The notes beneath the pieces were generated by a model. It was not told the origin of the DNA and searched no databases. It saw only the letters and a program-made list of their open reading frames with translations. A program made the position numbers and the translations under genes. Of a stretch of DNA of 64,000 bases, positions 43,363 to 51,826 are shown one piece after another. The number at the start of each line of letters is the position of its first letter. Within the stretch, counting starts at the first letter, position 1. The DNA is from Rhizobium sp. Leaf306 (lineage in GTDB: Bacteria > Pseudomonadota > Alphaproteobacteria > Rhizobiales > Rhizobiaceae): contig NZ_LMNX01000001.1 in assembly GCF_001423425.1 (NCBI RefSeq), positions 392,970-456,969 of the forward strand. Direction: 5' to 3'.

Positions 43363-43785
43363 TTACTCGACGGTCACCTGAACTTCGGTCGAGGTGCGCA
43401 TCGCGTGGCTGTAAGGGCAGACGATATGCGCCTTGGCAACCAGATCTTCGAGCTGGGCGCGTTCGATGCCGGGGGCGTTGACCGACAGCGAGACTTCGAT
43501 GCCGAAGCCGCCACCATCTTCGCGCGGGCCGATGCCGACCGTTGCGGTGACCTTGGCCTCGTCCGGGATCTTCACCTTTTCCTTGGCAGCAACGGCTTTC
43601 AGCGCGCCGAGGAAGCAGGCGGAATAGCCGACCGCAAACAGCTGTTCCGGATTGGTGCCGGTGGCGCCATCGCCGCCGAGTTCCTTCGGAACCGTCAGCG
43701 TGACGTCGAGCACGCCGTTGTCGGAAGCACCGTGGCCGGAGCGGCCACCGGTTGCGGAACCCTTGGTCGTGTAAAGAATGGGCAT
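43363..43785 (-). CDS. ohr: Organic hydroperoxide resistance protein (Ohr)
   Basis: A 140-residue Ohr/OsmC-fold thiol peroxidase that reduces organic and fatty-acid hydroperoxides. The reactive Cys is in GYSACFLGAL (about residue 57) and the resolving Cys is in VCPYSHAMR (about 123). The GVLDVTLTVPKELGG N-terminus is typical of Ohr instead of OsmC. The region 43786-44053 upstream has no supported gene. Confidence 0.92.
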   Translation of the reverse strand: MPILYTTKGSATGGRSGHGASDNGVLDVTLTVPKELGGDGATGTNPEQLFAVGYSACFLGALKAVAAKEKVKIPDEAKVTATVGIGPREDGGGFGIEVSLSVNAPGIERAQLEDLVAKAHIVCPYSHAMRTSTEVQVTVE

Positions 43786-44001
43786 GGAGTAACTCCCTTG
43801 GTGATAGGTATAGCCAGATCATCACGCACGCATTTCACGGCACGAAACTTGAACCGGCATCAGTCCAGCGACATGGTCGCTAGGCAGGAGATAGGGCACG
43901 ATGGCCCGAAGTCAGGGTCGGGGCGGGAGATAGTGAACGGGGAACGGGGAGAGAAGTCAGCCGATGGCGCCATTGCCGAGGGATGGATGGTCACCGGATG
44001 C

Positions 44002-44032
44002 AAAAAAGGCTGCCGTTCTCCCGCAGCCTTTT
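44002..44032 (-). terminator. Rho-independent terminator
   Basis: AAAAGGCTGC (44004-44013) pairs with GCAGCCTTTT (44023-44032), followed by six T on the minus strand. It lies 20 bases after the L,D-transpeptidase stop at 44054. Confidence 0.85.
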
Positions 44033-44053
44033 CGTCGTAGATCAAGAAGATGC

Positions 44054-44779
44054 TTACTGCCAGACGACGACGCGGGCCTTGTTGGGGACGCGCTCATAGA
44101 GGTCGATGATGTCCTGGTTCATCAGGCGGACGCAGCCTGAGGAGACGGCTTTGCCGATCGAGTTCCATTCCGGCGAACCGTGCAGGCGGTAGAGCGTGTC
44201 CTGGCCGTTCTGGAAGATGTAGAGCGCGCGGGCGCCGAGCGGGTTTGTGAGGCCCGGAGGCATGCCGCCGTTTGCGATCGAATACTTGACCAGTTGCGGC
44301 TGACGCGCGACCATTTCGTCCGGCGGGGTCCATTTCGGCCACTTCTGACGCCACTGGATGACACCTTCGCCGCTCCAGGCAAAGCCATCGCGACCGATGC
44401 CGACGCCGTAGCGCATGGCCGAACCGCCGGGCTCGACCAGATAGAGGAAGCGCGACGGGGTGTCGACGACGATCGTGCCCGGGCGTTCGCCTGTCGGATC
44501 GACAACGCGCTGGCGATAGTAGCGCGGATTGATCCGCTCATAGGGGATGGCCGGGATGAGATAGCCACCATCTTCGACGGCGCCGTACATCATCGCGGCT
44601 TCGGGATCGCCGCCAACCGGCGGAAGGCCGTCGTTGCGGAGGGCGACGCCGTCACGGTAGGTGACGATATTGCCGGAAGGACCCGGCGCAGTCGATGCAC
44701 AGCCAGCGAGCGTCGAGGCAGCGCCGACACCCAGCATGGACAGGAAGCCCCGTCGGGAGAAAGAAGAGTTGGAAATCAT
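44054..44779 (-). CDS. L,D-transpeptidase, Tat-type lipoprotein
   Basis: A 241-residue YkuD-domain L,D-transpeptidase that cross-links or anchors peptidoglycan in the periplasm. The catalytic motif is HGSPEWNSIG with SSGCVRLMNQD (Cys about residue 217). The N-terminus carries a twin-arginine motif (SRRGFLSML) and a lipobox LAGC, so a Tat-exported lipoprotein is likely. It is a paralogue of the gene at 45065, with the same domain order but a different export signal. Confidence 0.9.
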   Translation of the reverse strand: MISNSSFSRRGFLSMLGVGAASTLAGCASTAPGPSGNIVTYRDGVALRNDGLPPVGGDPEAAMMYGAVEDGGYLIPAIPYERINPRYYRQRVVDPTGERPGTIVVDTPSRFLYLVEPGGSAMRYGVGIGRDGFAWSGEGVIQWRQKWPKWTPPDEMVARQPQLVKYSIANGGMPPGLTNPLGARALYIFQNGQDTLYRLHGSPEWNSIGKAVSSGCVRLMNQDIIDLYERVPNKARVVVWQ

Positions 44780-45064
44780 GTTCGGAAAGTCACCCTAGAG
44801 GAACGCGTCACTGCAAAAGCAAATTTTAACGGCAATCGAACCGATTGGTTCCATGCCTGATGTTTTGCTCCACTATCACATAACGCGGCCAGCTTCATCG
44901 ACCATTCACGAGGTTGACACACACCATCACAGGGATGCGACACAGCCTGTGTCCCCTGCGCAACAGCGTGATCACTTCACTGTGTGTGACGGCAGATACG
45001 AGGCCCGGGGGATTGACGCGCGAGATGCAAGCTTGCCGTGGGCAGTTTCACCACGCGCTAGCCG
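44780..45064. other. Intergenic region between L,D-transpeptidases
   Basis: 285 bases without a supported gene. It contains a palindrome GACACAG-C-CTGTGTC (44939-44953) and a 6-bp dyad near 44835-44849. These may be regulator sites for the downstream transpeptidase gene, but I do not recognise the regulator. Confidence 0.4.
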
Positions 45065-45889
45065 TCAGAGAACGAGGATCGGGGTGCCGTTGGGCACGCG
45101 GTCGAACAGGTCGATGACATCCTGATTGAGCATGCGCACGCAGCCGGATGAGGTTGCCCTTCCGACGGACTGCCAGTCCGGCGTGCCGTGAACGCGGTAG
45201 AGCGTATCCTTGCCGTCCTTGTAGATATAGAGCGCGCGGGCGCCGAGCGGGTTGTTCAGGCCGGGATCGGCGCCGCCGGATGCTGCTGCGAACTGGCGCA
45301 GTTCCGGCTGGCGCGAGACCATTTCGCCTGATGGCGTCCAGCGCGGCCATTTCGCCTTGCGCTGGATGACGCCGCGGCCGGACCAGGCAAAGCCCGCCTT
45401 GCCGAGACCGACGCCATAGCGGATCGCCTTGCCGCCGGGCTGCACGAGATAGAGGAAGTTGGCACGGGTATCGACCACCAGCGTGCCGGGTGCTTCATTG
45501 GTCTGGTAGGACACATCCTGGCGTAGAAAACGGTTGTCGATGCGCGAATAGGGAATGGCCGGCAGCGTGTGGCCGTCGTCGCGGATCACCTCGTACATCA
45601 CCCGGTGCACGGGGTTGGAGACCGGCATGCCGTAGGTCTGGTGGAACTGCGTCTGATAAAGCTGACGCTTTTGCGGAATAGCCTCCTTCTGGGGAAGAGG
45701 CTGCGGCTGGACCGGCTCGTTATAGGCCGGCTGATAGAAGACCGGCGTGGTTTCGCGGGCAAACACGGCCGGGTCCATGCGGGTCGTATCGGTGACGAAG
45801 GGCACCTGGCAACCGGTGAGTGCCGTCGTCGCCACAAGAACGGCCGCAAGACCGGAGGTCCGGCTGAGCGATAAGGCTTTGTTTTGCAT
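45065..45889 (-). CDS. L,D-transpeptidase, Sec-type lipoprotein
   Basis: A 274-residue YkuD-domain L,D-transpeptidase. The N-terminus is a Sec-type lipoprotein signal with lipobox LTGC (no twin Arg). A Pro/Gln-rich linker (QPQPLPQKEAIPQKRQ) of about 40 residues precedes the domain, ending with HGTPDWQSVG and SSGCVRMLNQD. Family members in Agrobacterium and relatives shape polar growth or link outer-membrane proteins to peptidoglycan. The frame is open to 46024 but the start with lipoprotein signal is 45889. Confidence 0.9.
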   Translation of the reverse strand: MQNKALSLSRTSGLAAVLVATTALTGCQVPFVTDTTRMDPAVFARETTPVFYQPAYNEPVQPQPLPQKEAIPQKRQLYQTQFHQTYGMPVSNPVHRVMYEVIRDDGHTLPAIPYSRIDNRFLRQDVSYQTNEAPGTLVVDTRANFLYLVQPGGKAIRYGVGLGKAGFAWSGRGVIQRKAKWPRWTPSGEMVSRQPELRQFAAASGGADPGLNNPLGARALYIYKDGKDTLYRVHGTPDWQSVGRATSSGCVRMLNQDVIDLFDRVPNGTPILVL

Positions 45890-45980
45890 GGCAGTCCCGC
45901 TTCGGCATTGATGACGTCGGGGGCAATCTGTCAGGCAGCGCTTTCGCGAGGCTGGAGCGGTGGCGACTGGATAAGGCGGA

Positions 45981-46889
45981 TCACGTGAACTGATTGAAGA
46001 AGCGGATGCTTTCGACCACTGCACCGGGCACGACGCCGCTGTGATTGCCGGGCAGCAGCTTTTTGTCGATCGTCACACCGGCAGACCGGGCACGATCGAT
46101 CAGCAGCTGGTGGTCGGCATCGAAAGGGCGTTCTTCCGAGCCGCGCAAAAGCAGTGTCGGGCATTTGAGGCTCGGCCCGAAACAGGCAGACGAGCGCATC
46201 ACGAACTCTTTCGGATCGGCCGCATCGAAGGGCACTTCGTTCGAGTATCGGGTAAAGAAGCGCCAGGAATTGACGCCGGCGGAAATTGGAACTGCGGCCC
46301 TGAACCGGCGCGTCATGCCAGATAGAAGCGACAGCGTGCCGCCATTGCTGTGGCCGGCGATGAAGATCCGGCTGCGATCGATGCCGGGCAGGTTTTCCAG
46401 ATAGGTGGCGGCTGCCAGCGCATCGGAGGTTTCGTCGTAGAAGCCGGAGAAATTGCCGGCCTGGCCGTTTTCGCCGCGAAAGGATGGATGCAGGACCACG
46501 AAGCCCGCTTCCCAATAAGCTTTCATCAGTTCCCAGTGGCCGTCGCCGGTGGCATTGCCGCCGTGCAGGAAAAGCACGGCCGGTTTCGGCTTGCCCGAGG
46601 CTTCGTAATGCGAAAGCCAGGCGATCAGTTCGAGCGAGCCATCCGGACCGCCGCGATACATAACCTTTTGCGAACCCGGCGGGGTCCCGAGCGGTGGCGA
46701 GGCTTCGGGTGACGGACCATGCTTCAGAAGATGGGTTCGGAAGCGGCGCCGCGCTTCGGCATAATCTTCCTTTTCCAGCGGCAGGGTTTCGGGGACGGGA
46801 AAGGGCGCGGCCAGGGCCTGGGGTGCAGCAAGGGAACCAAGTGCACCGAGTGCCAGACCGGTCATCAGCATGCGGCGGGTGATTGACAT
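45981..46889 (-). CDS. Tat-exported alpha/beta hydrolase
   Basis: A 302-residue dienelactone-hydrolase-like protein. The N-terminus (SITRRMLMTGLALG) has a twin-arginine-type signal ending near ALAA. The nucleophile elbow is GHSNGGTL and the oxyanion region FLHGGNATGDG. Asp and His are expected in RGSEERPFDADHQ and PGNHSG. It acts in the periplasm on an unknown ester or peptide. The start at 46889 is used; the open frame reaches 46964. Confidence 0.82.
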   Translation of the reverse strand: MSITRRMLMTGLALGALGSLAAPQALAAPFPVPETLPLEKEDYAEARRRFRTHLLKHGPSPEASPPLGTPPGSQKVMYRGGPDGSLELIAWLSHYEASGKPKPAVLFLHGGNATGDGHWELMKAYWEAGFVVLHPSFRGENGQAGNFSGFYDETSDALAAATYLENLPGIDRSRIFIAGHSNGGTLSLLSGMTRRFRAAVPISAGVNSWRFFTRYSNEVPFDAADPKEFVMRSSACFGPSLKCPTLLLRGSEERPFDADHQLLIDRARSAGVTIDKKLLPGNHSGVVPGAVVESIRFFNQFT

Positions 46890-46976
46890 GGAACGACCGT
46901 CTATAAGGATATGAGTAGTCTCAGATATCGGGATTGAGCGTAAACCCGACGGTTCAGAACGCAAGCGGGCCAGCGG

Positions 46977-48614
46977 TCACATCTTCGCGTCCGCCGTTTT
47001 GGCATCGATCATCGCGGTCAGTGTTTCCAGCCGGTCGGCATCGCGCGGCAGCTTGTCCATCCGCAGCCTTGCAATGCGGGGAAAACGCATGGCGACGCCG
47101 GACTTGTGGCGCGTCGAGCGGTTGATGCCCTCGAAGGCAACTTCCAGCACGAAGCCGAAATCCTTGTCGGCGCGCACCGCCCTCACCGGCCCGAAACGCT
47201 CCACCGTGTTGTCGCGCACGAACTTGTCGAGGACTTCCAGTTCCGCATCGGTAAAGCCAAAATAGGCCTTGCCGACGGGCACGAGATGATCGCCATCGGG
47301 GCCATCCGTCCACACACCGAAGGTGAAATCGGAATAGTAGCTGGAGCGCTTGCCGTGGCCGCGCTGGGCGTAGAGCATGACCGCATCGACGTTATAGGGG
47401 TCGCGTTTCCACTTGAACCACGGGCCTTTCAGCCGGCCGGCCTGATAGACACTGTCGCGGCGCTTGATCATGACGCCTTCGATGACCGGATCCGGCGGAT
47501 CACGGCGCAGGGCTTCGAGCTCATCCCAGGTGGTGAACGGCACGAGATCGGACAGGTCGAACCGGTCATGCGGGGCGTGGCCGATCACCTCGGACAGGCG
47601 TTCGCGGCGCTCGAGGAATCCTTTTGCACGCACATCCGCCTCGCCGTCGAACAGGATATCGTAGGCGCGTACGAAGGCGGGGTAATCCTCCAGCATCTTC
47701 GCGTTCACCGTCTTGCGGTTGAGGCGCTGCTGCAGGTCGGAAAAGGTGCGGGTGGGATTGTTGGATCGCATCGTGCCGCCGACGAGAAGCTCGCCGTCGA
47801 TGACGCCATCGAAATTGATCTGCTCGACGATATCGGGAAAGGCACCGGTGATATCATCGCCGGAGCGGGAATAGAGTTTCTTCGTGCCGCCATGGGCCGA
47901 CATCTGGACGCGGATGCCATCCCATTTCCATTCGGCGGCGTAATCGGCGGGATCGAGCTTTTCGAGATCGCCGCTTTCGACCGGGTTGGCGAGCATGACC
48001 GAATGGAAGATCGCCGGCGTCGCCAGAACCGGCTTGTCGGCCTGGCCTTCCAGCCAGGCAAACAGCGACACATAGGGCGGCTCCAGCCCGTGCCAGAGCG
48101 TCTCGATCTCGGTCACGTCCTTGCCCGACATTTCCGACAGCGCCTGCTTTGCAAGCCTCGCCGAAACACCGATGCGCAGCGACCCGGTGACGAGCTTCAG
48201 GAACGCGAAACGGCCGGAGGGATCGAGATGATCAAGCAGTTCGCGGACGGCTGAGCGCACTTCCGTGCGGCCGAGCGAGTTCATGCGGGCGACGACTTCG
48301 GACAGAAGCGGCTGCTCGGCATCGGTGGTGTCGTCCTTTTCGAGGCCATCCCAGACCAGCGCAATGGTTTCGGCGAGATCGCCGACATAGTCATAGGAAT
48401 ACTGGAACAGAACCGCATCCATGCGCTCCAGCACCAGCTCGCGCAGCATGGCGGGCTTGACGCTTTTGAGATCGAGCGCGCTCGCCAGCGCTGCCAGCCC
48501 ATAGCCGCGATCGGGATCGGGCGTGGTGCGGAAGTAATCGACCAGCAGGGTGATCTTGCCGTTGCGCGAGGGGGTGAGAACGAGGCGATCGAGGAGTGTG
48601 GCGAAGGGTTTCAT
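46977..48614 (-). CDS. ATP-dependent DNA ligase (ligase-associated repair type)
   Basis: A 545-residue ATP-dependent DNA ligase of the bacterial LigB/LigC class found with a dedicated exonuclease, helicase and phosphoesterase. An N-terminal DNA-binding domain is followed by the adenylation domain with nucleotidyl Lys230 in EWKWDGIR, motifs DGELLVGG and VIEGVMIKRRD, and an OB domain. It joins nicks in a repair process. The ATG at 48614 is close to repeat unit 1; the frame runs on to 48836 through the repeats, but that part is not protein. Confidence 0.9.
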   Translation of the reverse strand: MKPFATLLDRLVLTPSRNGKITLLVDYFRTTPDPDRGYGLAALASALDLKSVKPAMLRELVLERMDAVLFQYSYDYVGDLAETIALVWDGLEKDDTTDAEQPLLSEVVARMNSLGRTEVRSAVRELLDHLDPSGRFAFLKLVTGSLRIGVSARLAKQALSEMSGKDVTEIETLWHGLEPPYVSLFAWLEGQADKPVLATPAIFHSVMLANPVESGDLEKLDPADYAAEWKWDGIRVQMSAHGGTKKLYSRSGDDITGAFPDIVEQINFDGVIDGELLVGGTMRSNNPTRTFSDLQQRLNRKTVNAKMLEDYPAFVRAYDILFDGEADVRAKGFLERRERLSEVIGHAPHDRFDLSDLVPFTTWDELEALRRDPPDPVIEGVMIKRRDSVYQAGRLKGPWFKWKRDPYNVDAVMLYAQRGHGKRSSYYSDFTFGVWTDGPDGDHLVPVGKAYFGFTDAELEVLDKFVRDNTVERFGPVRAVRADKDFGFVLEVAFEGINRSTRHKSGVAMRFPRIARLRMDKLPRDADRLETLTAMIDAKTADAKM

Positions 48615-48636
48615 GGGCGCAGCACTCTTCGAAAAA

Positions 48637-48803
48637 CCCCCTCTGGCCTGCCGGCCATCTTCCCCACAAGGGGGGAGAAAACCAGCGGCACGGAACTGGT
48701 CCTGTTGTGCGACAGCGGCGCGACGAGCTCTAGCCCTCCCCCTTGTGGGGAGGGTGGGGAGGGTTGGGAGGGGCCTTTTTTCAGCAGCAAATGCATCATC
48801 GAT
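48637..48803. repeat. Palindromic repeat, copy 1
   Basis: First unit of a three-copy tandem array (about 167 bp). It contains three dyads: TGGCC-TGCC-GGCCA, a CTCCCC/GGGGAG stem and CCCTCCCC-CTTG-TGGGGAGGG followed by a T run on the plus strand. It is an intergenic repeat of the type dispersed in rhizobia, often mistranslated as GRWPAGQRG. Confidence 0.85.
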
Positions 48804-48962
48804 CCCCCTCTGGCCTGCCGGCCATCTCCCCCGCAAGGGGGGAGAAAACCAGCGGCACGGAACTGGCCCTGTTGTGCGACAGCGGCGCGACGGGCTCTAG
48901 CCCTCCCCCTTGTGGGGAGGGTTGGGAGGGGTCTTTCTTCAACAATCCACGCATCATTCATT
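48804..48962. repeat. Palindromic repeat, copy 2
   Basis: Second unit, about 159 bp, nearly identical to copy 1 through most of its length, in direct orientation. The end motif GCATCATT..TT leads straight into copy 3. Confidence 0.85.
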
Positions 48963-49119
48963 CCCCTCTGGCCTGCCGGCCATCTCCCCCGCAAGGGGGG
49001 AGAAGATCTGGGGCACGGCACAGCCCCTGGTGTGCGACAGGGGCGCGACGGGCTCTAGCCCTCCCCCTTGTGGGGAGGGTTGGGAGGGGTCTTTTTGCAG
49101 CAATCCACGCATCATCAAT
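48963..49119. repeat. Palindromic repeat, copy 3
   Basis: Third unit, about 157 bp, in the same orientation, with a diverged middle (about 49001-49045). Its final bases supply the stop codon and last codons of the exonuclease gene (stop at 49115). The array fills the whole 500-base gap between exonuclease and ligase. Confidence 0.85.
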
Positions 49120-50125
49120 CCCCCTCGTCCTCATAGCCGACCAGGTGCAGCGGCCGCGCTGGAATGCCCTTCAGTTCGCACCAGCGTACCAGCGCTTCTT
49201 CGCGGCCGTGGGTGACCCAGACTTCGGAGGGAGCGACCTCGTTGATGGTTTCCAAGAGTTCGGGCCAGTCGCAGTGGTCGGAAATGACCAGCGGCAGCTC
49301 GACGCCGCTTTGTTTGGCGCGTTGGCGCACCATCATCCAGCCCGACGCAAAGGCGATCAGGGGTTCGTTGAAGCGGCGCGCCCAGCGATCCTGGAAGGCC
49401 GAGGGCGGGCCGACGACGACGGCGCCCTTGAACAGGTCGGGGCTGCTCTTGTCGATCGTGGCGGGGCGGATTTCGCCGAGCGCGATGCCCTGGCTTTCGT
49501 AATAGTCGCAGAGTTTGGCGAGCGCGCCGTGGATATAGATCGGTTCGTCATAGCCGCTGTCGCGGATCAGGCGGATGACCCGCTGCGCCTTTCCAAGCGC
49601 GTAGGCGCCGACCATGTGGCTGCGGTCGGGAAACTGCTTGAGCGAGGTCAATAGCTTGCCGATTTCCTCGCGGGGGTGGGGATGGTGGAAGACCGGAAGG
49701 CCGAAGGTTGCCTCGGTGATGAAGACATCGCAGTTGACCGGCACGAAGGGTGCGCAGGTGGGATCGACGCCGCGCTTGTAATCGCCTGATACGACGATGC
49801 GCAGTTCCTTATGCTCAAGCGCGATCTGCGCCGAGCCGAGCACATGGCCGGCTGGATGGAAGCTGACATTGACGCCGCCGACATCGATCACCTCGCCCCA
49901 TGCAGCCTCCTGTTCGGAGGTGCAGAAGTCGTCGCCGTAGCGGATCTTCATGATGTCGAGCGTCTGGCGGGTGGCGAGCACATGGGTGTGGCCGGCGCGG
50001 GCATGATCGGAATGGCCATGGGTGATCAGCGCCCGCTCGACGGGGCGCACCGGATCGACATGGAAGCCGCCGACGGGGCAGAACAGGCCGGCCGGTGTGG
50101 GATGAAGCAGTGCCTCGGGTTTCAT
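49115..50125 (-). CDS. Ligase-associated DNA exonuclease
   Basis: A 336-residue metallo-beta-lactamase-fold nuclease of the mRNA 3'-end-processing/SNM1-like type found beside the ATP-dependent ligase. The metal motif THGHSDHARAGH (about residue 35-46), AGHVLGSAQI and GDYKRGVD are present. It likely trims DNA ends in repair. The start at 50125 gives the usual N-terminus; the frame extends to 50254. The Lhr-type helicase and PdeM phosphoesterase that usually complete the set are not in the window. Confidence 0.88.
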   Translation of the reverse strand: MKPEALLHPTPAGLFCPVGGFHVDPVRPVERALITHGHSDHARAGHTHVLATRQTLDIMKIRYGDDFCTSEQEAAWGEVIDVGGVNVSFHPAGHVLGSAQIALEHKELRIVVSGDYKRGVDPTCAPFVPVNCDVFITEATFGLPVFHHPHPREEIGKLLTSLKQFPDRSHMVGAYALGKAQRVIRLIRDSGYDEPIYIHGALAKLCDYYESQGIALGEIRPATIDKSSPDLFKGAVVVGPPSAFQDRWARRFNEPLIAFASGWMMVRQRAKQSGVELPLVISDHCDWPELLETINEVAPSEVWVTHGREEALVRWCELKGIPARPLHLVGYEDEGD

Positions 50126-50165
50126 AAAACGAGAGATAGGCGGGGAAAGCCCGCTTGGAAGAGCC

Positions 50166-51704
50166 TTACGGGGTGGGCAGCTTGTTTTGTTGTGCGGCGG
50201 CCTGGACTTGCGCAGTCGGCAGGCGTTTGGGCTTGAGGAAAAGGGCGGCGACAAGGCCGATGGCGGCGATCACGGCGGCGGCGAAGAAGAGCGGCGTGAA
50301 GGCAGAGAAGTAGACGGATGCCACCGCCTCGCGCGAGGCTTGCGGCAGCTGGTCGAGCACTTTCGGGGTGAGTGCGCCGATATCGGCAACGCCTGGAATG
50401 ACGACGCCGCTGCCCTTGACCGACGAGCCGATTATTGCGCCGTAGAGCGAAATGGCGATCGACGCGCCGCCCATCCGCATCAGCGTCACGGCACCGGTGG
50501 CAGCTCCCATATCTTCCCGCGGTGCGGAATTCTGGACGCCGATGATCGGGGCCTGCTGGCCGAAGCCGACGGCAAGACCCTGGAGCATCAGCAGAATGGC
50601 GACGAGCCAGAGCGGCGTAGCTGACGTCACCTGCGACAGAAGCAGAAGAGCGCCGATGCTCATGACCAGGCCTAAGACGGCGAACGGCTTGTAGCGGCCG
50701 GTGATGGAAATCAGCCGTCCCGCCGACATGGAGCCGACGACGATGCCGCCGGTCAGGCCGATGAAGAACAGGCCGGCCTGCGACGGCGACAGGCCCGTCG
50801 TCGTCTGCAGGAACAGCGCGTAATAGTTGACCATGCCGATACCGACGGCGCCGGAGCAGAGCGTGATGATGAGAAACAGCGAGAAGGTGCTGTCCCTGAA
50901 CAGTTTGAGCGGCACAATCGGTTCGGGAACCCGGCTTTCAACGAACACCCAGAGGCCAGCGCAGGCCATGCCGAAACCGAGAAGGACAAGCGACTCGATT
51001 GCCATCAGCGAGCCGAACAGCTGGTGGCTATCGGCAAAGGTGACGAGGCTCGCAATCGTCAGCGCCAGCACGACGGCGCCGGCATAATCGATCTTCGGCT
51101 TGCGCTGCGGGCGGCGATAGGGAAGCAGCAGAGCAAGGCCGGTCACGACGATGACGCCGAGCGGCAGGTTGATCAGGAAGATCGAGCGCCAGCCGAACAG
51201 ATCGCTGAGCGTGCCGCCGAGCACAGGGCCGATGCTTCCGGCGGCCATGATCATAAGGCTGGAATAGCTCTGGTACTTTGCGCGTTCGCGCGGTTCGAAC
51301 AGATCGGCATTGATCGAGAAGATCGACACCATGATGCCGCCGCCGCCAAGGCCCTGGAAGACGCGGGCCGCAATCAGCGAATTCATCGACCAGGCAAAGC
51401 CGCAGAGAACCGAGCCGAGCGTGAAGAGAACGATGGCAAACAGCATCACATATTTGCGGCCGAACAGATCGCCCAGCTTGCCGTAGATCGGCATGACCGC
51501 GCTCATGGCCAGAAGAAAGGCCGAGGACACCCAGCCGAAACTCTCCATCTGGCCGAACTCGCCAACGATGGTGGGAAGCGCTGTGGAAACGATGTGATTG
51601 TCGAGCGCCGCCATAAACAGCGCCGCCATCAGGAACCAGAAAACGAACAGACGCTGTCGTTTGTCGGCAACAAGCGGGGTCTGGGCCGGGCGTGACATAT
51701 CCAT
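50166..51704 (-). CDS. MFS multidrug transporter (DHA2, 14-helix)
   Basis: A 512-residue drug:proton antiporter of the DHA2 family with 14 predicted helices. Signatures are LDNHIVSTALPTIVGEFG (motif D1), GKLGDLFGRKYVM (motif A) and GPVLGGTLSDLFGWRSIFLINLPLG (motif C region, split). It exports toxic compounds using the proton gradient. AGGAAG lies seven bases before the ATG at 51704. It is divergent from a MarR gene, which probably represses it. Confidence 0.92.
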   Translation of the reverse strand: MDMSRPAQTPLVADKRQRLFVFWFLMAALFMAALDNHIVSTALPTIVGEFGQMESFGWVSSAFLLAMSAVMPIYGKLGDLFGRKYVMLFAIVLFTLGSVLCGFAWSMNSLIAARVFQGLGGGGIMVSIFSINADLFEPRERAKYQSYSSLMIMAAGSIGPVLGGTLSDLFGWRSIFLINLPLGVIVVTGLALLLPYRRPQRKPKIDYAGAVVLALTIASLVTFADSHQLFGSLMAIESLVLLGFGMACAGLWVFVESRVPEPIVPLKLFRDSTFSLFLIITLCSGAVGIGMVNYYALFLQTTTGLSPSQAGLFFIGLTGGIVVGSMSAGRLISITGRYKPFAVLGLVMSIGALLLLSQVTSATPLWLVAILLMLQGLAVGFGQQAPIIGVQNSAPREDMGAATGAVTLMRMGGASIAISLYGAIIGSSVKGSGVVIPGVADIGALTPKVLDQLPQASREAVASVYFSAFTPLFFAAAVIAAIGLVAALFLKPKRLPTAQVQAAAQQNKLPTP

Positions 51705-51730
51705 GGCATACTTCCTGAAGGGTCGACGAA

Positions 51731-51759
51731 TTTATGTGACTTCAGCATATAATTGTCAA
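51731..51759 (-). promoter_or_regulatory. Promoter of the MFS transporter gene
   Basis: On the minus strand: -35 TTGACA (51754-51759), 17-base spacer, -10 CATAAA (51731-51736), about 27 bases before the ATG. A MarR site is expected here but no clear palindrome is seen. Confidence 0.55.
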
Positions 51760-51826
51760 CAGCAGGCAGATGCACTCTGCAACAATTTCGTTGAAACAAC
51801 CCGGCACCTGCTGATAAGTTGCAGCG

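Noticed and set aside
47106..48254. 382-codon plus-strand frame antisense to the DNA ligase
   Set aside because: Lies wholly opposite a well-supported ligase; no ribosome site or family resemblance.
48615..48836. N-terminal extension of the ligase frame through the repeats
   Set aside because: The added residues (GRWPAGQRG type) are translation of an intergenic repeat; the ligase family starts at MKPFATLLDR.
48637..49119. CRISPR-like array
   Set aside because: Units are about 160 bp and directly adjacent with no unique spacers; no cas genes are present.
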